Source: Azadirachta indica
Taxonomy: Eukaryota > Streptophyta > Magnoliopsida > Sapindales > Meliaceae
Direction: 5' to 3'
Assembly: GCA_022749755.1 (NCBI GenBank)
Contig: CM040441.1
Coordinates: forward strand, 8,664,890-8,728,889
Length of the DNA stretch: 64,000 nt
How positions within the stretch are numbered: the stretch's first letter is position 1; each line of letters starts with the position of its first letter. Below are positions 46,732-57,290 of this stretch, in pieces. Position numbers and translations under genes: made by a program. The notes under the pieces are model-generated. The model made no database searches and was not told where the DNA came from. It was given only the letters and a program-made list of their open reading frames with translations.

Positions 46732-48474
46732 GGAGAAATTTTGAGACAGAAAAAGAGAGAAGCTTGAGAGGAGTTGGATGTAAGAATAAAAAATGTGGAG
46801 GAGTGGTTGGAGCTCTTAATTCTTCTCCCATCAGAAGTTCCTGCTGCTGTCGATCTCTTTCTTTCGTCTTTACTGGGGGTTTCCAACGACTAACTATTGG
46901 CCGGAGAAAGTAAACATGACAACGTAAATTAACAGAAAAACAACTAATTCTGTAACTTTCTTGTTATTATTTTTTTTAGATTTCTTCTAGATTACACTAT
47001 ATTGAATAATTATAATTATTATACTTTAAATTTATTTTTCAAGATAAAAAAACTTTTAGTGTTAGAAAAATTTGCAACAGTAAGTCAAACGCATCATTGA
47101 GGGAAACGCTGGGAAACAAGTTGCAGGCAATAAAAGAGAAGCATTAAAATATATAAGCCCATACTTTTACGCAATCATAAAATAATTTTTTTTTTAATAT
47201 AATCATAAAATAATTGAAAACAAGAAAGTGACAGAACACCCAACAGAAATGTTGTAGTGAAAGACATTTTCAAAGTAGAAAAACAAACATGTAGTTCACC
47301 AATGTCCAATCAGAACGAGAATCACAACAAATATTTGCCAGTGATTGGCAATTGACTTCATTTGACAATATATAATTGATTTGATATTAAAATGTCTTGC
47401 TTTAACATATAACTGATTAATTCATACGTTCTCCAGTCCCTCGTAATAACTTTGATAGTGAGCTAAACTGAACGCTCTAAACAGCGATGTAGGGGAATTC
47501 CTATATACACTTTTACAGAAACTTGGATATCTTATGCATTTGAACAATAGGCTAGAAAGGAAATTTCCAAGTAGAAAAACAAACATGTGGTCCACCAATG
47601 TCCCATCAGAGACTCACAAAATATATTTTGCAAACAAATATTTTCCAATGATTGGCAATAGACTTTATTTGATAATATATAGGGATTTGATCATATACCC
47701 CTAATTTTTGGATAAATAGCAAGTACCCCTAATTCTTGAGATGTGTTAAATACCTCTGAGTTTTGAGGGAATAGAAAAACATTCACTAGACTTAACTTGT
47801 TGGTTTGACTGTTAGAATATTATTATTATTTTAGTTCTTGAACTTTGATAAAATGACGAAACAAGCTATATTTTTTCATAATCAACAATTTGACCCCACC
47901 ATTTACTAAATGTTAGGGAATAAAATGTTAAAAGTTTATTTTATTTTATTATTTTACAAAATTAAGAAAAACAAAAATATAATTATTTAAACTAAAATGA
48001 TAAAATGAATTTGGACAAACTGATATACTAAAATGCTTCTAATTTTTTTTAAAAATTTTTCAGTAATAATTAAGTATTCAATGATCCTAAATATCTTTAG
48101 ATAAAATATGTATGATAAAATATATGTATGTATGTTTGTATATATTATTTTCATTGTATTTTCTTAAAATTTATCAAGCATACAATTAATATAAAAAAAA
48201 AAATATAAATACATACTATATTCATTACAAATAAAGATAATTAAAATTTTTTTAAAATATTTTAATTAAAATTAAATTAAACTATTAAATAGAAATATAA
48301 AACTATAATTTAATTCGCACAAAATTTAATTCACATATTTAATTTATTATTCTCTTTTTTTTTTTTCAAGAAGTAATTATTTAGATCATTGATAATTAAT
48401 ATATCATCAATGAACATATTGTTGATAATCTTAAGCTTAAGCTTAACCTCTTTTTCTTCATTACATTTTTCACA
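46732..48474. other. 5' flank of TNL-F and AT-rich spacer
   Basis: The flank to about 47300 is related to those of C and E. At 47.69 kb a segment TCATATACCCCTAATTTTTGG, resembling 3.24 and 39.88 kb, is followed by A/T-rich sequence. No gene seen. Confidence 0.45.
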
Positions 48475-49031
48475 TCAAGTAACATAAGAAAACGCCTCCA
48501 ATGGCTTGCTTTCTTCAAGAGCCTTGCTTGTTTTCAGATCTTCGAACTTATCATCAGTAGCTGCCTGAAGCTCATCCATACCTCCAACAGCTCCCATGGT
48601 GTAGAAATACACCCCAAGACAAATGCCGTCAAGCCGCCAGCAACTTCAGATTGTTGGTCTTGGGAACAATACCGAAAGCCTCACCATCTTGCCAGCAATA
48701 AGCTGCCGCCAGTGTAGATATCAGTTCAAAGCTGCACACCTCCCAATAAAAGGTGGTTCAAATTAGTCTATTTCAATAGAAAAGATTCAATCAACCAGTC
48801 AGATACACGTAGATTGTATGATAGCGTTACAATATTTTAGGTACCCTACATAATGAATTCAATATCTCAGACATAATACAAAGCGACCCAGTTTATTTAT
48901 GAACAAAACCTACTCCGAATTTAGAAATGAAATTAAGCAGAGTAAAATGGAGAGACCTGGGACGACCTCATGATGTCGTAGGTGGTCATCCACGACAACT
49001 GATCGTCTTCGAAGTTATCTTTTAACGCCAT
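48475..49031 (-). pseudogene. Two-exon small membrane-protein pseudogene, possibly COA3-like
   Basis: Exon 1 (49031-48957) reads MALKDNFEDDQLSWMTT and on to SSQ, then an AG|GT donor. Exon 2 (48739-48475), after a TTGGGAG acceptor, reads FELISTLAAAYCWQDGEAFG and KTNNLKL, then, after two single-base losses, GGLTAFVLG, VYFYTMGAVGGMDELQ and DDKFEDLKTSKALEE. A short basic stretch, one hydrophobic helix ending in VYFYT and a charged tail resemble the layout of the cytochrome-c-oxidase assembly factor COA3 (mitochondrial inner membrane). That assignment is from recalled family style and is weak. The frame is broken twice near 48640 and 48620. It is unrelated to the NLRs except for the tail similarity discussed in the findings. 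Confidence 0.4.
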
Positions 49032-49559
49032 CTGGATAGCGCAGAGAAGACTGGGATGGAAGCATTAACGACTATTAACATTCAAAGAAGAAAGAAGAGG
49101 GAGAAGTTGTGACTCATTAATTGAGTACGTAATTCGTAATTGAAACAGCGGAAAGAATGGATGGGCCTGAATACGTGCCCTTCTGAGTTCTGACTCGTTA
49201 ATTTTTTTAAAAATATTACGAGAATTTTAACCTTTCCTTTGATATATTCTTTTAACCTTTCCTTTTTTATATTCTTACTTTGATGTAAGAAACAAACAAT
49301 ATTTTTATGTTATATATTAAAATGTCTAATATACCAAACAAGAAAAGTCACATTTTTTTTGAATGAACGTGTAGGATCGTGATTGAATTCTGCCCAAAAT
49401 AATCAGTTTTTTGTACCTAGAATGCAACTATTGAATCGATTAGTTATCCCAAAAACTTCCAGATGGTAAATTGAAGCAAAGAGAACAGTCTTCCGATCTC
49501 TAGAGAGAGCAAGGAAATTTGTTGTTAAGGAGCTTATCTTTTGCTTTCTGCAAATTTCC

Positions 49560-49790
49560 TGCGTTTTCTTTCTCACAGGATCTCCCAATAATCAAAGTAC
49601 TTCCATTTGCGCACGTCCTATCATGATGGTAGCAAATTTCTCAGAAACTTTCTGTTACACCAATGCTGAGGCAGTTGAACGGTTACCGAAGACACTGAAA
49701 TTTGATAGCTTAACCAATCGGGAATCCACTTCCAGGTAAAGCAATGCTTAATTGAGATTTAATGGGTACATCAAATACCTGCAGCACAAC
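49560..49790 (-). pseudogene. Relic C-JID exon and TNL tail
   Basis: After an acceptor-like CTGCAG the minus strand reads VFDVPIKSQLSIALPGSGFP; further on, in the same relic, come NGSTLIIGRSCEK-like residues. This is the same lineage as 21540-21790. Stops and shifts show it is dead. Flanking sequence (49380-49560) repeats the TTTTGCACCTTGAATGCAA block. Confidence 0.5.
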
Positions 49791-51004
49791 AATCATTATT
49801 AATTTCTGGAGTAATAAATAGAGAAGTAACATCAAAATAGCATTTGAGATCATAATTACCACGCACGTAAATAAAAACTAAACACCAAATAATGCCAAAT
49901 GTCCATCAAGCGCAAAATATTAAGATACATAAGAAATTATAAATTCACGATACAAGCATTAAAGAGATACAAAATACCTGCAGTCTTCTCCTAATTCAAA
50001 TTTGAAATCATTCACCTTAAATGAGGAGAAAGATTCCTCATAACAGGGCAGGAAAATCCAGCACTCACCAAATAATATTAAAACTTCCAATTCTATAACA
50101 TAAACCGTGTGTATTAACTGTAAAATGTATGAATACTTAGTCCATCTCCTCTACTCCACTGATCCAATGTCAATTTTCAATTAATAGAAATAATTAAGCC
50201 ATTGGACTCTCACATAATAAGAAAAGCAAATAATCCAACAGGGGACTCACATTCCCAACATCAATTTTCATACTAATAACAGCGTCTTCCTTCTCATCCT
50301 ATTTTATATTACATAATTAAAAAATGATTACGATGTCAAATGTCCATTGTGATCAAATCAGAATATCCAAAATATATAAAATTTTAAACCTTAGACAAAA
50401 TCATCCTATTTTATAGATAGCAGCATTTTGAAGAATTTCTTTGCTCAATGAGGTTGGGAGAAACAAAACTTTTTCCATATTTGCGTTTCATGGGAGTTTT
50501 TAGTACAACCATAATATAAGTGGAAATGCTAGCAAATGATTTACGTCAAGGAAGCAAACAGAGGACTAAATCATATGGGAAGCAGAGTTTATCAAATAGC
50601 TCTAAATTTGACGATGGAAAAGAAAATTTTATCAATTAAATTTGCAAATTAATGGGAGTAAAAAACATAACAAGGGATAATCGTAAAATATGTATAGTCT
50701 TTCAGAACAGTTACTAATAAAAGCTTGCGAAAACTTCTGTTTTAAGAAGAATATAACAGACCATTATGCAAGGAAACAGAGTTATATGATCACAGGGATT
50801 TCTCAAACGAGGGGCAGGCAAATCTTGCTTAATGTCAATCAAAATTTATTTCCATGAAACAAATTGTGCTTATTGAATGAAGAGAGTATGTTCCAGTGAT
50901 CAAATGCCAATTCTCCCAATTTAACACGATTTCCAACAATTGTAAAGAACTTTTGTTAAACAAATATTTGTCTAAAAACAAACCGTTCGAAAAGATAAAG
51001 TAAA
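49791..51004. repeat. Non-coding repeat related to 32.5-33.7 and 58.7-60.5 kb
   Basis: Shares GCATTTGAGATCATAATTAC, AATGTCCATCAAGC, TCTCACATAATAAGAAAAGCAAATAAT and GGAAATGCTAGCAAATGATTTAC with the flanks of TNL-E and TNL-H, with internal deletions. No gene. Confidence 0.55.
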
Positions 51005-51116
51005 AATTAATTAGAGGATGACTTACGAAAGGAAAGGAAAGAACTCTATTGTTCTGGAGCAATTAATTAGAGGATGACTTACGAAAGGAAAGGAAAGAAC
51101 TCTATTGTTCTGGAGC
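51005..51116. repeat. Perfect 56-bp tandem duplication
   Basis: 51005-51060 and 51061-51116 are identical, starting AATTAATTAGAGGATGACTT and ending TTCTGGAGC. It lies at the 3' end of the TNL-G2 frame. 56 is not a multiple of three, so the tail frame changes. Confidence 0.95.
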
Positions 51117-53582
51117 GTTGATTTGCTCTCTACAACAGAATTCTTTGCTAATAATACTTCCTCATCCTCAGATCTGCTAATAATAATACTTCCAGATGTT
51201 CCATTACTCTTCCCGGCCCTACGATGAAACTGAGCCAATTCTTGTTTTGTTGGTGGCACCATATTTACAGTAAAGGTGTTAGGTGGGGAACCGTTGGGAT
51301 GTGCATACACTGGACAGACCCCACTACATTTCCCCTTTTGCTTTCGGGATTTTGGAGATTCCCCGTCGAAGTGTGAGAAATTAAATGAGATAGCAGTATG
51401 GTGGTCAACATCAGGTAGCATAACATCGCTATAGCGATCAATGAAAGTATGAAACGCTCTGAGACAGCATATAATAGTTGCCTCCAAGAACTGAATCTTT
51501 TTCAAATCCAATGACAGCACAAAGAGCAAAACCGATGATGTTTGTGTTGCAGCAAGTCGGTGGCAGTTGAGTGGTTATTGATGATCCAGAACATTGATTG
51601 CTGAACCATTCAGGAATATCAACTGCAGTTCCAGATAAAATAATTCTGAATCCATCTGGTATCTGTGATATGAAAATCATGATTAATTTCTTATGTAAGG
51701 AGGAAACAGAGAGAGGAAAAAGGTTAATTAACTAATTACGTACCTGTTCATACAGTGATGCAATTATCATATGTTGAATTCTTAGTTGTGAGTCTGCCAA
51801 AATGTTGTTTGCTTTTTCTTTCAGTTTCGGGCCACTACTGAACATGTAGATTAGCCTGGCAGGACAGATGGAGCTTTGAGATGGTGTTTCCAGTAGGATG
51901 CACCTAAACTTTCTAGACATTCCCGAAGCTCTGGCAATGGTTCAAGCCGCTTGCAATTCTCTGCAGCTAAATATCTTAGGGGTCGAGGCAGCTCTGGTAG
52001 TGATTCAAGCATATTGCAATGGCACAAGTAAAACGATTTTAGCCGAGAAAGTTGCTTGATATTTGTAGGCAAACTCTCAAATGCATTTTCGCTTAGATCT
52101 AGGATTTCCAAAGAACACAGACAGCCAATACTTTGAGGAATTTCTCTTATATCAGAGTCACTTAATTTTAGCTCTCTTAATTCAAATAAACCAGATAATG
52201 GAGGGAATAACAATCCTCTACAACTGTGAAAGTCAGCTACTTCAAGTTCGTAGGACCGTATTGGATTGATGGCGGATTCATCTCCCTTAACGAACTCAAA
52301 ATAATGAACTTTCGTACCAAAATATTTAACTGTTCTACCCGAGCGGCAGTAAGTCAACGTCAAATTTTTAAGCCGCGTTAGAAGTTTTATTGAAGATGGC
52401 AGCTCTTTAATCTTTACCCCCTCTAAAATAATATCTTCTAAACTTTTCATGTGCTCCAAGATTTCCAGAAATCTCTCAAAATAGAGCCGTTGATTACCTT
52501 ATTTTTTCTTAGAACATCATAAACATCCTTATGATGTCACAACCTGCTACCTTTTTTCAGCTCTTCTGGAGATTCTTCATAAACAATTTTCTGAACCATT
52601 TCTTGCAGTAAATCACGCATTTCCAACTTCTTACATGTTCTTGTTATCAGTGACTTTTCAACTAAGATATCTAGTCCATAATGCATCAAATAATGACCAT
52701 AAAAAATTGATATCACATGATCTTCATCGTCACCTTTAAAGAAATATGCAATATCAAGAAATATTTTCTTCACATCCTGTTCCAATTCCTCAACACTAAT
52801 TTTGAGAACATAAATTTCAGGGCCAGAAATTTGTCTTAAGTTGTGCAATGCATTTTCCCAGTACGGTTTGCTTTTAATCCGAAGAAAGGAACCCAACACT
52901 TTTAGAGCTAGCGGGTTACCTTTTGCATAATCTACTACCCTTTGTGCCACATCAACTCTTAAGGGCAATGACTTTGTTTGAAGGTGAAATTACGGAAGTG
53001 CTCAAGTGCTTCATTGTCCTTCATTCTTGTAACTTCATACATGTATATGTGATCCACTCTATATCTATCAAGAACTTGTCTACCTCTTGTAGTAACAATT
53101 ATACTGCTTCTAGGACTGAATGCATCAAGCCCAAAAGACAGACATTCTAATTGTAGAAGCTTATTCACATCATCAAGAACAATAAAAACTTACATGCGTC
53201 GAAGCCTATCTATAATAAATTGTGGTACAAGACTTTCTATTTCAATTTTTCTTGTAATAATTGAGAAAGAACTTAATTTTGTAAATTCAATAATTCAACC
53301 ACTATTCCTAATTTTTCCCAGACATTTGCTATGAAGCTTGTACCTTCAAATTCTTTAGAAATTTGTTTGAAAAGAGCGTTAGCCATGGTTGTTTTACCTA
53401 TACCACTCATACTCCAAATGCCTACAGTTCGAAAATTCGGCAATCCTATGCATAATAGCGATTTAATTTCCTCAATTCGCTAATTTATTCCTACCAGACC
53501 ATCGGAATCAGTTGACAATATCATAGCATGCAATTTATTCAAAACATCCTCAACAATCACATCTACAAGTTTTGCCTTATGC
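51023..53582 (-). pseudogene. TNL-G2: TIR-less, internally deleted TNL
   Basis: No TIR exon. The NB-ARC exon (53582-52498) has MSGIGKTTMANALF, SIIVTTRGRQVLD, GNPLALKVLGSFL and a degenerate MRDLLQEM; several shifts and stops break it. At 52481/52482 intron sequence following the NB-ARC exon joins directly to the middle of the LRR exon (EHMKSLEDIILEG...), so exon 3 and half of exon 4 are missing. The LRR part (52481-51744) keeps LPPLSGLFELRELKL-type and IPQSIGCLCSLEILDLS repeats, then loses one base near 51893. The C-JID exon (from 51662) reads VDIPEWFSNQCSGSSITTQLP, is shifted near 51490, and later has CSGVCPVYAHPNGSPPNTF. The nearest relative in the window is TNL-F. Confidence 0.85.
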
Positions 53583-53790
53583 CTAGAATATGTAAGGAAA
53601 AATAAATGTCAAGATAGATGAAGATTGAATAAGAAAAATAAAATATTTCTCTTTATTATTGCTTAGAAAAGGACATAAATAATAATAAATAAAAAGTTTC
53701 CCTCATTTATTATTGCTTAGAAAGAATTAGAATCAATGAATCTAACAATTAAATAAAAATATACATATATATTTAGGCATGATGCTATAC

Positions 53791-56010
53791 CCTTTATCCT
53801 TCCCAGAGATATTCAATTTTACTATAAGATACATTGAAAGCTCAATAAGATTCTCTGGAACAAAATTCCTTGGCAATCTTCTCAATGGGTATTCGTGCCA
53901 ATAAACATATCTCAATTCATTATAAAGATAATCAAGACCTTGGGGAAGATGCACTTTAGAGCTCATACATGATTCATCACATCCCGAAGGCATATAGAAT
54001 TTAAGATATGTAAGATGATATATATCTGCAAAGACTTTGGAGTCTAGATATATATCTCTTATTTTAGACAAATTTAAGAATATGCCTTTGATTGAATTGG
54101 TTCCTGATTAAACAAAAAAATGCATAGAGAAAGAGAAAGCATAAGATCCTCAAAACATAAATACAGTTTAAAAAATTTTTTCGAAGCACTAAAAATGAAA
54201 TTTGCATGCATGATTTGATTTTTTAGCAAACAGATATAAATTAAAGGGAGCTATTGGCTACCTTGTTTTCTCGAGAACATGGCAAACATCCTTATGATCC
54301 CATAACCTGCTACGTTTTCTTGTCTCTTTTGGATATTCTACACAAACAATTTTTTTCCCATTTCTTGTAGTAAATCATGTATTTGCAACTTCTTATTTGA
54401 CCTTCTTATTAGTTACTTTTCAACAAGGACATCTAGTCCATAACAAATAATAATCATCAAAAGTTGATACCACACGATCTTCATCATCTCCATTGAAGAA
54501 ACATGCAATATCAAGAAATATATTCTTGATATCTTAATCCAATTCATCATAATTAATTTTAAGTACGTTAAAAAAAGCAGGGGTAGAAATTTGCCCTAAG
54601 TTGTGCAATGCGTTTTCCTAACCTAGTTTACTCTTGAGACGAAGGAAGGAACCCAACACTTTTGAAGATAGGGGATTACCTATCGCATGATCTACTATCC
54701 TTTTTTATAGCACTGCAAACTATCGACGGCAATAATTTTTTCTGAAGGAAAAATTACAAAAGTGCTTAAGGGCTTCACAAGTGTTCATTCCTTTTACTTC
54801 ATATATATGATCTATTCCATAGTTATCAAGAACGTGTTTATCTCTTGTGGTTATAATTATTCTACTTCTTGGACCAAATCTATCAATCTCTCTAGTGAGA
54901 CATTATAATTTTCCAAACTTATTCATATCATCCAAAATAATGATAACGTTCATGTGTTGAAGCCTATCTTTGCTATGTGAGGTATATTAGGACATCCTAT
55001 TTTAATGTTTTCTTGTAATTATTGAGAAAGAACTTGCTTTTGCAAATTTAATAATCCAACCCCTTTTCTAACTCTTCTTGAACATTTTCCATGAAGCATC
55101 TACCTTCAAACTTCTTAAAAATTTGGTTGAAAAGAGCTTCAGCTATAGTTGTTTTGCCTAGGCCACTCATGTCCCAAATTCCTATCATTCGAAAATCTGA
55201 CAATCTTATGCATAATAGTACTTTAATTTCCTCAATTCGGCAATTTATTCTAACAAGACCGTTGGAATCAGTTAAGACTATTATATCTTTTAATTTATTC
55301 AAAATATTCTTAACAATTACGTTTACAAGTTTTGCCTTAGGCCTACATATAAAATGAAAAAATAAAAAAAATGTGTCAAAATGGACCATGACTAAATAAG
55401 AAAAAGTGAAAAATATATCTCTTTTTTTATTGCTTACTAATGTAAATAAATAATAAATAATAAAAATTTTCCTCATTTTTTCACCATTAATTATGTATAC
55501 TGAACATTATTACGATCATATCAACTATCTGATCCTCATGGATTCATATCCAGATAGATATGATGCTTTAGTCAATACAGTCCTCCATTTCCAAACTCTT
55601 TCTGGCACGTCTTTGAATTCTTTTTGATGCTGAACAAAAGCGTCGGCAAAATTTGCAGTCTATTTATGAACATTAGATGAACGAACATTGTAGAAAATTG
55701 GTATGACAATTTGACTGTGCATTTTTTTGCAATCAAGAATTTTGACAAACTCGTCTAAACTCCATTTAGAATTAGCTTAGTTGTTTGAGAAAATGATTAC
55801 TAAAATCTTCAATCCTCCAATTATTGTATTCCAAAAATCGGTAGAAATCCTTTCTCTTTTATTAATATCTTCATCAATAAAGGTGTTTATTTTTATTTTA
55901 GACAAAGCAACAAAAAGATGACTTGTAAAATTTTTACGGGTATCTTCTCCTCTGAAACTGAAAAAGAGATCATATTTGTAAGAATAAGAAGAAGATAAAG
56001 ACGAAACCAT
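53791..56010 (-). pseudogene. TNL-G1: truncated TNL (TIR, NB-ARC, exon 3 only)
   Basis: Exon 1 (56010-55529) keeps full length but has a stop at 55777 after VIIFSNN, just before the WCLDEL region. Its splice donor is changed from GT to AT (CAG|ATAG). Exon 2 (55342-54262) begins RPKAKLVNVIVKNILNK and has GIWDMSGLGKTT; it is 1,081 bp against 1,090 in intact sisters, with several stops. Exon 3 (54103-53791) is readable (SKIRDIYLDSKVFADIYHLT). No LRR exon follows; the sequence passes from intron 3 into intron 1 of TNL-G2 at about 53720. Confidence 0.85.
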
Positions 56011-57290
56011 GGAGGAAAACTTCAGATGTTGGGACAGAAAAAGAGAATAGCTTGAGAGTAGCTAGGTAGATGTAACAATAGAAAATCCGAAGATGTAGTT
56101 GGAGCTTTTAACTCTTAGTGCTTTCTATTAGATATCATACAGAATAATCACTATAATGATTTATTATAAGTAAACTTTATTTTTCAAACGAAGAAGTTGC
56201 TTTTAACATAGAAAAAATTATCAACCATAAAGCAAAAGGAACGTGGTGGACAAGTGGCAGGCAATACAAAAGGAAAAAAGCATTAAAATACGTGTGGGTC
56301 CATATTTTGTTTGCAATCATCAAGCAATAGAAAACGAAAAGAATTGTTGAAAGAACGAACCACATCAATGGGTCTATACTGTGAAAAGACAACAAAATAA
56401 TGTGCTTTGTAGAGATGACAGCTGCGGTATGACAGTGCAATCGTCGAAAAATGAGTCTATATTGTTTAAACAATCATGAAAAAATTACAAAAATACAGAA
56501 AAGCATTCGAGAAAGTCAATTGATCAAGTAATAAACAACAAATGATTGGTCCAAGGAAAGGGCAACTAGAAAGCAGAAAAGCAAAATCACAGCCACAAAG
56601 AAATTCATTGTGAAGGAGCATTGCTTTTTCTCTTTGCAATTTTAGGAGTTCTTCCTCACTGAATCTGCCAATAATCCTAGTAGTTCCACACGTGGTTGCC
56701 ATGCATCGAATACATGCAACATGCAAAATTTTCTTACTAGATGACCCCTATAATAGTAATTAAAGATAAATTAATAATTAATTATCCACTATCTTCGTTT
56801 AAAAGCTAGTGGTATAGTTTATTAGAGTTTTCTTTCTATGAAGCAATTATTTATGTTAATGATAATGAGACGATTTTAATTAATTAGACACTTCGACATT
56901 TTATGTTTAATGAAAAGTACTTTATATTCACTTCATTGATGGATAGTAATGAACTAGAGAAAAGATTTTAATATTTTTTAAAATATATTTTTAATTATAA
57001 CATTTAATTGTTTTTTTTTACAATATACTAAAGACTAGATAAAATTATTTTTTAATTCATTATGTCAATAAAAAATTTAGAAAAAAAATACTATTATTAG
57101 AAAATAGTAAATACCTCCTTGAAATTTTAGGATGTGCTAGCATTGTGACATAAGTAAAAATTTTAAAGTCTAATGATTAAAAAGTCAGTTATGTGAATAT
57201 GAACCTGCTAGTGCTTAATTTCTTCATAGTATTCTTATAATAATCACATGGGTACATGTATATTTGTTGTTTTAAATCTGATTCTCCATC
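56011..57290 (-). repeat. 5' flank of TNL-G1 with a relic TNL tail at 56640-56715
   Basis: The flank matches those of C and E (TTAGTGCTTTCTATTAGATATC, AAGTGGCAGGCAAT). At 56640-56715 the minus strand reads GTTRIIGRFSEEELLK, a receptor tail relic. Beyond 56750 the sequence is A/T-rich without coding signal. Confidence 0.5.
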
